NCBI GenBank assembly: GCA_028583415.1
Contig: CM053276.1
Span: forward strand, 10,074,663 to 10,138,662
Reading direction: 5' to 3'
Length of the DNA stretch: 64,000 nucleotides
From: Protea cynaroides
Lineage: Eukaryota > Streptophyta > Magnoliopsida > Proteales > Proteaceae
Position 1 is the first letter of the stretch; the number at the start of each line of letters is the position of its first letter. Below are positions 35,501 through 46,295 of the stretch, piece after piece. The notes beneath the pieces are model-generated. The model searched no databases. It saw only the letters and a program-made list of their open reading frames with translations, and had not been told where the DNA came from. A program made the translations under genes and the position numbers.

Positions 35501-36012
35501 TTGGAATGTGAAGACCTTACCCAAAATTGGAGCTTTCCTATTAAAGTAAGTTGCAAATTCTGTGGTGAAGAGAATGAATCTATAGATCATGTCTTATTAA
35601 AGTGCCCCTTCAAGCGAGCGGTGTGGTTTGGATCTCTGTTCTCATATAAACCTGTTTTGGACAGTGATTTTTCCTTTGGTGATTGGCTTGAACAATGGGT
35701 TATATATATTCAAAAGGTTAAAAAAGGTGGTGGTAGTGCCTTTTCTTGAGCCTCTTTTATTAGTTGGCAAATCTGGTTAGCAAGGAATGATGTGCAGTTC
35801 CAGAAACAGAGTTGGACTCCTAGGGTGTTGAATGGAGTTGCCGATTATCTTAGGGTGTTGAATGGAGTTGCCCATACCCTGGCAAAGAAGGCTTTCAATG
35901 TTGTGGGGAAGATTGAGTGGCCTAGTCATGAGTCCTGGATTCAGGGTCTTTTCTCTGTTTTCCCTGATGTATTGCCTTTTGATCATGAATAGAATTTATT
36001 CTTATAAAAAAA
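32542..36012 (+). mobile_element. L1-type LINE, decayed, plus strand
   Basis: A broken ORF2 runs in order. Endonuclease parts: GLAGVLVLIWNE near 32550, WTCIGDFDSY at about 32765-32790 (interrupted by a MITE), NNRRRGENNIRIKLDRAFCN at about 33150-33210. Reverse transcriptase parts: GPDGFSPVFFQKYW, FRPISLCGV, KAYDRLEWHF, TRGIRQSDPLSPALF and LTDDCLLF, where the usual F/Y-A-D-D is changed. Then a thumb-like region ending ALLAKLAWRL, and a zf-RVT part with CKFCGEENESIDHVLLKCPF. A short A-rich tail lies near 36004-36012. Several stops and frameshifts mean it cannot be active. ORF1 is not seen, so it is 5'-truncated. Confidence 0.88.
32798..33024. mobile_element. Foldback Mutator-type MITE, 227 bp, perfect 9-bp TSD, inside the LINE
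   Basis: The ends GGATTCAAATCGTCTCATCC and the inverse of GGATGAGACGATTTGGATCC match at 19 of 20 positions. The two halves pair along almost the whole element, with AAGCCGAGCCGACAAG near the centre. The flanks are identical TATATCTTG copies at 32789-32797 and 33025-33033, the 9 bp expected of Mutator elements. Removing it rejoins the LINE endonuclease frame across GDFDSYILIG. Same family as 1744-1954. Confidence 0.9.
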
Positions 36013-36149
36013 ATTCTCATAATATGACGTATCATCAATTCAAAGATTTTTCCATCTATCCAACAATTAAGATCTAATAAAAAACAACAATCCACAAGAC
36101 AAATGCACATGCTTTACCTGTCGACCTTTCATTCAATCCTAATAATTCA

Positions 36150-36298
36150 CACAAATGTTGTTGTTACCTTTTCTTATATTTCAAGGGAGATCCAGGCCAC
36201 CTAACCTCCCAAAGATAGTTACAGCCTTCCTGGCAAGGGTATGAGCTATTACATTAGCCTCCCTTGAAAAATAAGAAAAGGTAACAACAACATTTGTG
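36150..36298. repeat. 40-bp inverted repeat around a LINE RNase H fragment
   Basis: The arms 36150-36189 and 36259-36298 are inverted copies differing at about one position (each contains ACAAATGTTGTTGTTACC on one strand). The 69-bp spacer and right arm belong to a minus-strand RNase H-like frame. The transcript could fold into a strong hairpin. Confidence 0.85.
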
Positions 36299-36440
36299 GG
36301 GATAAGACTCACAATGTCCTTAACAACATACACTACATGGATATCCTCTTATTGTGAGTGCTCAGTTAACAGATTAATGACTTCAAGACAGTCTGATTCA
36401 AGTTGAATTTGATGAAATCCCAGCTCCAAAGCTGAATGAA
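36180..36440 (-). pseudogene. LINE RNase H-like fragment
   Basis: Reading leftward the frame gives LELGFHQIQLESDCLEVINL, a stop after LLTEHSQ, then VVTFSYFSREANVIAHTLAR and KAVTIFGRLGGLDLP. This is the plant L1 RNase H-like C-terminal domain. It is a separate copy from those at 35.8 kb (+) and 36.6 kb (-). A plus-strand A-rich tail follows it at about 36470-36490, opposite to its own orientation. Confidence 0.75.
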
Positions 36441-36496
36441 GTCCCCTATTTTAAATGAATAAAAGTGTTTTCTACCCAAAAAAATAATAATAATTC

Positions 36497-39400
36497 TTTT
36501 TTTTTGGTAAAAAACTGATTCATTGAGTATTCACATTATGGACTAAAATCATATCAGTTTTATATAAGTCAACCAGCCAGTCCACGTGCATATCCCATAA
36601 TAGAAGTCCTGAATCCAGAGAAGCCTTTCTAACCACCTGGTGTGCCACCCTGTTCCCTGCCCTTGGAACATGACAAAATGAAATAGTATCGAAATGTGGC
36701 ATCAAAATAACCACATCCTTAAGAATAATGTCTAAAAATCTATCCATAGAAGACCGATTCCCATTGCAAATTTGAACCACTTCCAGATTATCAGATTCCA
36801 TCTGCACGGATTTATAATCCTTCTAGATTGCCATAGAGAGAGCTTTCCAAATGGCTAATGCCTCCCTCAAGGTAGGTGAAGTGAATGTTAGATTTATGTG
36901 GGCTTAATTAATTACCTAAACTAGTTAATTCAGTGGGAGTCTGATTGACACGGTATAACTGGTTTGGTTTGATTCGTCACACGGTATGAGATAGGTTTGG
37001 TAACCCTAATTCTATTGTGGGAAGGGTTTTAGGATTACATCTGTATTCTATAAATACAGGGTTAGAGTCCCCACAGCCACAGTTAATCAGTTCTCTGCAC
37101 CCATTAGCAAGAGACGTCAGGATATCTTCTGGAGGCTGTGGAAGACTATAGCCGAGGGATTTCGATCAAAGCTTGGAGCATCGTGGAGCGTATGGAAATT
37201 AATCTCTTCACAGACAGGTATGTCTTTATATTCATTGTTTATGGTTTCTCTATTGTGTTCTAGGACTACTGTATGGATAGAGAATGAGTTTCTTGGAAAC
37301 CCTAAACTTATAATTTTCTAACAGTGAACACTACAGCCTCAGCAGCGGCAAAGAGTAGAAGGCCTAAATGATTTATGCAAACATAAGATAAATCCAATGA
37401 GAGAGCTACATCAGTATTGACTTTAACTATTCTTGGTGATGGGAGAATCCATTTAAAAGGATGTAAACGATCACCATCTGTTGTTTCAGCATTCTAGAGA
37501 GACCTCAATTTGTTGCTATTAGAGAACTCATGAAAAGCCTAACAAGCTCTTTGTATAATAGTTATTGGAATAGTGGCCATTTTCTGAAAATACAACTGAT
37601 TCTTTGATGTCTATAAATACTAGCAAATAAAGGCAATCAAAGATAGAACGTAGAAAATATTTGTGGACATGTAATGAAAGTAAGCAAAACTGCCCTAGCC
37701 ATTGAGGAAAAGTAACATTCTAGGTAAGAAGGAACCTTAATGTAAGAGGGCAGCCCTACCACACTGCTCGAGCAAAAGGATAATATAATAAAATATGTTC
37801 AATGTCTTCTTCAGCAGAGCCACATCTACGACATCTAGTCTGAACTGACATTTTATGATGGAACAAAGCCATGCTAGAAGGAATGCTGCGAGCACAACAC
37901 TTCCAAAGAAAGTGTTTAATCATAGGTAGAGTTTTGCATGCCCAAATGGATTTCCATATATACATGCATGGGAATCGAATTGTAGGCAACACTACTGGAA
38001 GATGGTAAAGTGTTTAAAGAAGTTTGAAAGTGAAGTGTTGATAACATACGATATGCACTTTTAACCAAAAATATGCCATTCTTTGAAGTTGTCCATACCA
38101 GATTATCAGGGGTTGTAATCAGAGATAAAGGAATCTGTCTAATAGCATGTACATCATGTGGTTGGAATACTGCATTGAAAAGTTCTTGTTTCCATGTTCT
38201 AGTATTTGAGTCAATAAGGTTTGCCACCCAATAAAGCTATTGGTTAGTAAGCATGCAGTCCATGAAAAGGTCTAAAATTTGGCAAAGTAGGAACCTAGGC
38301 GTCTTCCCAAATGTGAATCCGATTACCATCACCCACTTTCCAGATAAGGCCTTTTTTTAGTACTCCTAAGCCCTCACAAATGCTTCGCCATAACCAAGAA
38401 GGATTATGTCCAAGGGTAGCATCAAGAAAGTTAGAAGAGGGATAGTAAAATAGCCTTAAGACATTTCACCCACTCAGCATTAGGAGTTGTCCAGATCCGC
38501 TAGGCCAATTTTGCAAGTAAAGCAAGATTTTGCAATATTGGATCCATCATACTTAAACCACCTTTGTTTTTGGGAAGACACATTCGTGTCCATGATATCC
38601 AATGGATTGCCTTTTCTTTGCCTCCTTGAGACCAATAGAAAGCAGCCATTGCTTTTCTCAATTTGTGAAGTAAGGTAGCAGGTAACTTAATGATAAAACG
38701 TGGATAATTGGCTCTAGGCAATGCAATGGATTTGACAAGAATTTCCTTACGTGCAAGGGATAGCAAAACAGTCTTCCAATGTTGCAAGTGAGCAAGAGTT
38801 TGGTCCACCGAGTTGTTAAACATCACAGTTTTTGGGGTGCCAAAATTCATTGGGACACCAAGATATTTCTTCGGTAGGTTTGCATGAGGAAATTTTAGTA
38901 ACTTTGAGAACCAACTACAAAATCGAGGTGGAGTATTAGGGGAGAAATACAGAGAGGACTTCGCATAATTTATTTTCTGTCCAGATGCTCTACAGTTCGA
39001 ATGCAAACCATCCCAAATGTGTAAAACATTTCTTAAATTGAGTTTGAAAAATAACACACAGTCATCCGCAAACATTAGATGATTAAATGACCGTGTGCGA
39101 TCTCTAATACGGATTCCCATAGCATCTCCTTGAGAACAAGCATGATTTAAAACACAAGATAACACATGAGCACATAGAATAAAAGTGAGAGGAGATAGCG
39201 GGTCCCCTTGTCTGATTCCCTAGTAGGCTTAAGATGAGCTTGTTCAGAACCATTTAACAGAAAGGTTTACGAAACTATAGTAATACATTGCATTAGCAAG
39301 GCAATCCAATCTTCATCAAAACCCAATCGATGAAGGACTTAAAGAATAAATTCTCATTCAAGGCAATCATATGCGTTTTGTATATCTAATTTAATAGTCA

Positions 39401-39560
39401 AATATTTTATTTTTGTAGTCTTCCGATGTAGTACAAAATGGAACATTTTATTAGTCACAATAATATATCTGAAATTTGGTGTTCCATCACAAAAGAAGAC
39501 TTGTAATAACTTTTTTTACCAAGTCGATCTATAAAATTTTATCAAAATCTAGGTTTCTAC
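36497..39560 (-). mobile_element. L1-type LINE, decayed, minus strand, with solo LTR insertion
   Basis: Reading leftward: a weak KLDIQNAYDCLEWEF part near 39390-39340, FNHLMFADDCVLFFKLNLRN (canonical FADD box, about 39084), LPKKYLGVPMNFG, a thumb ending LQNLALLAKLA near 38503, zf-RVT with IKHFLWKCCARSIPSSMALF and CRRCGSAEEDIEHILL near 37790, then RNase H-like AHQVVRKASLDSG near 36620. A tail of nine A on the minus strand lies at 36505-36497. Stops and frameshifts between these parts make it non-functional. The 5' half (endonuclease, ORF1) is missing. A 438-bp solo LTR interrupts the RNase H part. Confidence 0.88.
36886..37323 (+). mobile_element. Solo LTR, 438 bp, perfect 5-bp TSD
   Basis: It begins TGTTAGATTT and ends TTTTCTAACA, with TG...CA ends and a 6-bp inverted terminus. 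The flanks are GTGAA at 36881-36885 and 37324-37328. A TATA box CTATAAATA lies at about 37049, which sets plus orientation. No primer-binding site follows, so it is a solo LTR left by LTR-LTR recombination. Removing it with one GTGAA restores an open LINE RNase H frame reading AEAVVFTSPTLREALAIWKA. Confidence 0.9.
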
Positions 39561-40328
39561 CAAAAAGTATGGTAAAAAAATCCTCTCCTGCGTGCCAATC
39601 CTCCAACCAAATATCTATAGGGTGCTGATGTATTTCAACTTATCAGACATTTGGCCTACAGATAGACGCACGGGACAGGATTTCAGTCCAAAAAATATTA
39701 ATATGCACCCACATCTTGGGGAGTGGCGGGGGAACTCTCACCCCGTTAAAAACATTATATACCTAAGCCAAGCGACCCAAGCTAGCCGCAGCCAGAGCCA
39801 AACAGTGAAAGTCCACGTGTTCAACTAACAATATACTAAAATTACACAAATAACCCCACTGACCCCTAGATGACTTGTTGGAGAAAATCATTACCTACAA
39901 ACAAATGATTAAAAAACGGAAATTCATCACTCCTCTCATCAAACTGTCATCAACGTCCGTATGCACCTACAAATTACAAATCTGTCCCTCTCATTCTTAC
40001 ACAGACACCACAAGAGCGAAGCGTCCGTGTCACCCACCTACCCTCCTCTTGCAAAATATCTAAGAAGCCTCCCCTATTCCTCCACCAGACCAAACCTCCA
40101 ATCCTACACGTGTCAATTCCAAAAAATATACTGACACGTGTTGGTTTACAGGATCTGCCTTCGCCGAATCGAATATTCGTGCATGGTAGCAAAATGGTAC
40201 CAAGACTCTGACATGATTTCGTCAATGACCGCATCTTTTCCGTCGCCAGTCGTGTCAGTCGTTCATCAACTTTTTCTCTTGCCGGTCATGCTAATCGTCT
40301 ATCATCGAATGTATTTGATAGACGATTA
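39560..40328. other. Spacer without recognised gene; paired G-boxes
   Basis: No coding frame is convincing. At about 40107-40141 two ACACGTGTC-type G-box/ABRE words face each other as an inverted pair. The neighbourhood is GC-richer than its surroundings. Confidence 0.4.
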
Positions 40329-40882
40329 GGCTCTGGTTTGATAATAATTTTGTTTTGGATCCTTTGCTTTTAATTAAGAGTTATTTTATGATTTTTGTAA
40401 GATTATTTTGAAGTAAAAACATGTTTGATAATGAATTTTTAAAATGAATTTCAAAGTATTTTTAAAACAGACTTGCCAATCGAAGTTTTGAAAACTAATT
40501 ATGGATAGTGAGGAGTGGGTGGCAGTAATAATAGCAGTGGTGGCGATGGGTGGGTGCTGGTGATGGTAGATGGTGGTGGCAATGGTGGTGGCCGCAATAG
40601 TAGTGGTTAAATCTTTGTTTTGTCAAGAAAAGAAGAGTGTGAGAGAAGAGAGTTTTTTTTTTTTTTTTCTTTCCTCCAAAAATTTGCTCCAATACGTCAA
40701 AAAAAAATTTTTATTTGCTTTTTTACTCTTAAAATTTAGATTCTAAAATTAGTTTGAATCCAATTTACTCTGTGGGAGTTCGAATCTAATCAGGTTTTTC
40801 AAACACGATTCTACTCTAAAATAACTCCCTGAGAGTTAGAATCTATAGAATCTAAAATCTGAAATGTTATCAAACAGACCTC
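40329..40882. mobile_element. PIF/Harbinger-like MITE with internal TGG-rich tract
   Basis: The left end GGCTCTGGTTTGATAATAA pairs with the inverted right end GAGGTCTGTTTGATAACA. The flanks are TTA (40326-40328) and TAA (40883-40885), close to the 3-bp TWA duplication of the superfamily. At 40500-40610 it holds a TGG/GGTGGCAATGG-rich stretch, and at about 40651-40668 a T run. Ends and interior relate it to the elements at 43.9-47.3 kb. Confidence 0.55.
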
Positions 40883-40889
40883 TAACAAA

Positions 40890-42220
40890 CTGAATAATAA
40901 GATAAGATATATTTTTTTTCCAGAGCCATTGGACATATTTGCCCTCAAACATTTTTCATATCCTCCTCCCCCGACACTTCCTTTTTATAAAAGCCTCTTT
41001 AAGCTGGTTGATGTCTATATCTTAGCATATAAATCAGATTAATTATAGCTGCGCTAAGCTTTTCGACCATTACTACTACCTAAATATGCGGTATCACATT
41101 CATTGGTTGTTGTAACAACTCTTGTTACATCTAGATGGATCCTATGTTAAAATTATTAATATATATGCATGGTATTATTTTATAATTATTCAATTAAAGT
41201 CCATTAGATATTAAAGAATAAATTTGATTGTCAAGATCTAAAAAATAATTCTATATGGATGGAGTAGATCAAAGGATCATGCTCAAGGCTATGGATAAGA
41301 TGATGGACACGATATATCCTATCATAGCCACCTTGTTTGGTGGGATGGAGTGGGAATTGGCCTTCTCAAAAGCTTCACGACAGCAAACATTGTAGTTAAG
41401 AGGTGATCGAGGATTCCTCAATAGAGGCAGGGAGGAGAGTGAAAGACCATGGAATACTCATTTAGCTCCCACTCGATCAATCGAAGAAATTTTCCTTATA
41501 TGTGTAAGGATTGTGTAGATGACACCTATAACTATAGGTGTGTTTAGAGCATGATAATGTCCAAAAAATTATCATCCGTTATTCCAAAAAAAAATTAAAA
41601 TTAAAAATAAATAAAAGTTTTTTTATAAAAAAAAATTAAAATAACAAATCATTATATCAACTGTCAAGAATACAAATATTCCATTGATAAGCATACAAAT
41701 CAACTAAAACCTCAAACTTTAAACCCTTACATACTAAGCCATTTAAACGGGTCATAGTTGTTCTGGTTCTGGAACTGTTAGAAAACTTGTCCCAGAAACG
41801 ATCTATCCTGATTATTAATTGGTATAAAAATAGAACCAGAGGCTCAGTACTCGATCCTTGTTTCTTCTCTCTCACTCTCTCTCTTTGCTCGCCAGGTACT
41901 CATGAAGAACTACTCTACAAAAGAGGTGGGGGGACTTGAGACGAAGACCTTCCCCAGGCCTGAGCACAACAGCATAGCCAACAACGTTGGGCTATCCAAT
42001 AGGCCTTCAATGAAAAAAATATCATTTCCTGTTGTTCCATCTCTCAAGTCGTGATTTAGCAACTAGAATTCACCTGAAGTGCATACCGATATATTGATAT
42101 GTGTATTAAACGAACTCCAACTATTGGATCGTGGAAGGAGTCCCTCCAACGATAGGATGGATCCAAATCGCCTCCCAAACAAAAAAGATATGTTATAGCT
42201 TTTTCTTTGAGGGTAGAATG
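40890..42220. other. Spacer without recognised gene
   Basis: The sequence is AT-rich in 41000-41660. At 42061-42178 a segment shares CCTATCGTTGGAGGGACTCC (inverted) with 28451-28470, so both are probably pieces of one MITE family. Confidence 0.4.
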
Positions 42221-42403
42221 TAATACGGGTGTTAAATGGTTCGATTTCGGATTTACGGTTCAATTTTGGTTCGATTCAGTGCGCAAAGGGTAATACTGAA
42301 ATCGAACCTTTTAATAAACGGTTTGAATATCCTTACCGAAACCGTTTATATATATTAATCGATTTCGATTTACTGGTTTTTAAATGATTTCTGGGTTAAA
42401 CAA

Positions 42404-42555
42404 TTTACTTTTATAATATATTTAAGTTGAGAGAGAGAGAGAGAGAGAGGGAGACGGAGGGAGATGTAAAGGTTTACTTTTATAATATATTTAAGTTGAG
42501 AGAGAGAGAGAGAGAGAGGGAGAGAGAGGGAGATGTAAAGGTTTACTTTTATAAT
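42404..42555. repeat. 69-bp tandem repeat, 2.2 copies
   Basis: The unit starts TTTACTTTTATAATATATTT at 42404, 42473 and 42542. It contains a GAGA run and GGGAGATGTAAAGG. More diverged copies lie at about 43150-43250. Confidence 0.9.
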
Positions 42556-43064
42556 ATATTTATGTTTTAACTAAGTCATTGCTGTGGGAAAATAAGAAGG
42601 AGAGAGAGTGTGTTACGATAAACACAGCGGAAGAACGTAGGTAATGGTGGTATGAAATTCGAATAAACAATAAAGAATAAAGACACAAGAAATTTACGTG
42701 GTTCAATTAATGTGATCTACATCCACGGACGAGAAGAGATTTTCACTAGATCAATAAGAAGAAGAAGATTACAAAGTACACTTTATAGAGTGACACGAAT
42801 ACACAAGATTGCAACCAGCTTCAACAATGAACAAAAACCTTAGTTGCTCTACTTTTTTTCTTCTTTTCTCTCTTCCTCTTATGTTTTGCGACTAGGTCAA
42901 AAAAAAATCCTTAACTATTCCCTCTCCCACAATTATATTTATAGGAGAAAAATAATTGAGGGAATAGAAAATCCTTTTTCCACAACTTTCCTATTTTCTT
43001 TTTACTAAAAAAGAAAGATACGATATGATCCATAATAACCATAAAAGATCCTAATTTCAAGCCA

Positions 43065-43071
<7 letters not shown>

Positions 43072-43151
<80 letters not shown>
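43072..43151. repeat. Long (GA)n microsatellite, about 80 bp
   Basis: An uninterrupted AG/GA run of about 40 units. Its left flank differs from the right, which returns to the AGATGTAAAGG word of the 69-bp repeat, so it expanded from that repeat family. Confidence 0.95.
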
Positions 43152-43154
<3 letters not shown>

Positions 43155-43903
43155 GTAAAGGCTTTTATAATATGTTGAATGCATAGGAAAATAAGAAGAA
43201 AAGAGAGAGAGACAAAAAAAAATGTAAGGGTTTGATTTTATAATATATGTAAGTTTTAATTACATTATTAATTGTTTTTTACTATGATATCTTTAGGTTT
43301 TATATTTAATCTTTTAGTCTAAGGAAATGATAACTTTTTAAATTCAAATTAGAAAATTAATTCAAAACTTCAAAAGATGAGTTATGGTACTTGTGTACTG
43401 TGTATAACTTTACTCCAATCTTGAGAAATGGAAAAATCATACGTTACACGATTTTTACAAGGGTAATCGATTTATAAACGGTTTACAAACGGTTTTGGCT
43501 AAATGGTTTTAATTAGGTTCAAACCATCGATTAATTAGTTTAGAATCGATCCGAACTGTTTATATAAACGGTGTCAGATTGTAAACAAAAATCGAACCGT
43601 TTAATAAACGGTTTTTTTTTTGTTACAGTTTAAATGGTTAGGTTCAATTTCGGTATATTGTTCGGTTTCATTTTTGACACCCTTACCTATGGCAGGAGTA
43701 AACAAAAGTTGGCCGGTAGATACCTTACACATGGCAGTATTTTGGATGAATTATAGTTGATTAATCAACTTTGACGGGTAACCCTGCCGGCGGCACAGTG
43801 AATTGAAAAAAATTTGCTTTTGAGCATTAGAAAAAAAAAGGCTTTGACGAGTGGGGGATTAACTCTAAACCAGAGTCCATCACGAGTGAATCCGGAGTAG
43901 AAT

Positions 43904-45044
43904 GGCGATTGATAAACATGGTTCAAGTTTTGACTCCCATGGAGTGAACCGCTCCAAAAATGTCTCTGGGAGCTAAAAAACTGGAGCTAAAAAAACTTAT
44001 TTCTCTTGCTCCGGAGCTATTACCACTACTGACTGCCATCACCACTACCACTAGCATTGCCATCATCACCACCACCCCTCCACCGCCACCATCCCCACCA
44101 CCACCCACCACCCACAGCCGCCACCACCCATAGCCGCCACCACCACCACTACCACCACCGCCACTGCCGCCACCACCACCGTCGCTGCCGCCCCCGCCAT
44201 TACCACCACCCTCCACTTACCACTTACCACCAATGCCGCCACCACTTTCCACCATCGCCGCCACCACCGCCCACCACCTTCCACCATCACCGCCACCACC
44301 ATCACCCACCACCTTCCACCATCACCGCCACCACCACCACCACCGTCGCCACCACCACCCACCCACCACCTACCACCACTGCCACCACTGCCGCCACCAC
44401 CACCACCACCACCACCCACCACTTACCACCGATGCCGCCACCACCCTCCACCATCGCCGCTACCACCACCCACCATCTTCCACCATCACTGCCACCGCGA
44501 CCACCACCCACCACCTTCCACCATCACCGCCACCACCACCCACCCACCACCGACCACCACCCACCACCTACCACCACTGCCACCACTGCCGCCACCGCCA
44601 CCACCACCCACCACTTACCACCGATGCCGCCACCACCCTCTACCATCGCCGCTACCACCACCCTCTACCATCGCCGCTACCACCACCCACTACCTTCTAC
44701 CATCACCGCCACCACCACCCACCACCTTCCACCATCACCGCCACCACCACCACCATCGCCACCACCACCCACCCACCACCTACCACCATCGCCACCACGC
44801 CACGCCACCACCCACCAAGACCGCCGCCACCCCCACCCACCACCACCACCACTACCACCACCCCCCACCGCCACCAACACCACCACCACCACAAAATAGC
44901 ATTCTGGATGCATAGTCTTTTGATTTTGGAGCAGCGTTATCAAACAGCATTCTACTCCAAAAATCCTGACTCCGGAGAAGAAGTAGAAAACGACTTCGGA
45001 CCAGAAGTAGCTCCATGGGAGCTGGAGTGTTATCAAACGGGGCC
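43904..45044. mobile_element. PIF/Harbinger-like element A with CCA minisatellite
   Basis: The right end ...GTTATCAAACGGGGCC (ending 45044) precedes TAA. The left end is weaker, at about 43904 (GGCGATTGATAAACATGG). Subterminal parts share CTCCCATGGAG words. The interior 44040-44895 is a CCACCACCACC/CCGCCACC/TACCACC minisatellite with long repeated blocks. Open frames of up to 283 codons here are a by-product of trinucleotide repetition. Confidence 0.6.
44040..44895 (+). repeat. CCA/CCG minisatellite (element A)
   Basis: Nearly pure C and A with interspersed CCG and TTCCACC words. Higher-order units such as CCACCTTCCACCATCACCGC recur many times. Not a gene: both strands are open in several frames. 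Confidence 0.9.
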
Positions 45045-45047
45045 TAA

Positions 45048-46131
45048 GGGGGTGTTTGGTAACACTCCAGAAGTTGGATTCTGACTTCTGGAGCATAAAT
45101 GGAGTAGAAGCCTGTTTGGTAACCCGATTCGGACTTCTGGAGAATCCATGAGTGAACCGGCTCCAAATGAGCTTTAGAATTCAATTTTTTGGAACATCAA
45201 ATAGATGCTTTCCAACTTCAGAGTATAATTTTGGAGTAAAAATCACCCCACACCACTACTACCACCAACTACCACACCAACACCACAACCCACCAGCCAC
45301 CACCCACCACCGCCACCACCCACCACCACCACTACCTACCACCACCACCACCACCATCCTCAATGACCACCCACTGCCAGCTACAATAGCCACCACCACC
45401 ACCACCAATACCACCAACCACCGCCCACCAACCGCCCACCAACCGCCACCACCACCCACCGCCACCTACCATCGCCACCACCGTGACCACCAACCACCTC
45501 CACCACCACCTACCACCACCACCAACTATACCCACCACCACCGCCACCACCACCACCCCTCATCGCCACCACCACCAACCACCCACCACCGCCACCACCA
45601 CCATCCTCAATCACTACCCACCGCCACCTACTATCGCCACCACCACCAGCCACCAACCACCACCACCACCACCCACCACCACCACCAACTATCACCCACC
45701 ACCACCACCACCCCTCGTCGCCATCACCACCAACCACCCACCACCGCCACCACCATCCACTACCACCCACCGCCACCCACCATGCCACCACCACCGCACC
45801 ACCAACCACCGCCACCACCACCAACTATCACCCACCACCACCGCCACCACCATCCCCTACCACCCACCACCACTGCCACCACCCTCCACCACCACCACCC
45901 ACCCACATTCACCCTTCACCACCACCTCCCACCCACTACCACCGTCATCAACCATCACCACTCACCACTAGTGCCACCATCCGCCACCCCCCACCACTAC
46001 TCTGGAGTCCATGACTAAATTAGGTTAACAAACACGTTTCTACTCCCTTATACTCTTGAATCCTTTTGAAGTTGGAGTAGAAATTTGAACCAGAAGTAAG
46101 AAGCCCAGAGTTGAAGTTTTATCAAACAGCC
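45048..46131. mobile_element. PIF/Harbinger-like element B with CCA minisatellite
   Basis: It begins GGGGGTGTTTGGTAACACTC directly after the TAA at 45045-45047 shared with element A. It ends ...TTTATCAAACAGCC, followed by CAA (a TAA-like target). The CCA/CCGCCACCACC array spans about 45245-46000. Subterminal CTTCTGGAG and ACTCCAGAAG words mirror each other. It is a tandem or nested neighbour of element A. Confidence 0.6.
45245..46000 (+). repeat. CCA minisatellite (element B)
   Basis: The same style as in element A, with higher-order words such as CACCACCAACTATCACCCAC and CCACCATCCTCAATCAC. Not coding. Confidence 0.9.
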
Positions 46132-46134
46132 CAA

Positions 46135-46292
46135 GGGCCCTATTTGATAACACTTTGGGGCTCCTGGATTCTATCGATTTTGTCTTCTTGGGAGCATTTG
46201 AGAGTTGAATATTGTTTGGTATCTAGTCCGATTCTAAGCTCTCAGGGAATGAACTAGACTCCATTTGACCCTAATATCCCAATTTTAAGAGC
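46135..46292. mobile_element. Left-end fragment C of the same PIF/Harbinger-like family
   Basis: It starts GGGCCCTATTTGATAACACT and continues with related subterminal sequence, but no matching right end is seen before element D begins. There is no minisatellite. Confidence 0.45.
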
Positions 46293-46295
46293 TAA

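Larger units (their letters stand above)
42230..43690. mobile_element. hAT-like composite element with GA-rich interior
   Basis: The left end has CGGGTGTTAAATGGTTCGAT and the inverted right end AGGGTGTCAAAAATGAAACC. Both sides carry AAACGGTTT/AACCGTTTAATAAACGG words. Inside are the 69-bp repeats, the long GA tract, and a segment near 42613-42900 with AAACACAGCGGAAGAACG and TTTACGTGGTTCAATTAATG that resembles a copia LTR. Borders are approximate. Confidence 0.4.

Noticed and set aside
44057..45084. Open frames of 280-283 codons rich in His, Thr and Pro
   Set aside because: They lie in a CCA/CCG minisatellite that is open on both strands and in several frames. There is no domain, no codon signature and no leader. 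They are by-products of the trinucleotide array inside a transposon.
45152..46018. 288-codon frame of the same style
   Set aside because: Same reason: minisatellite of element B, with open frames on both strands.
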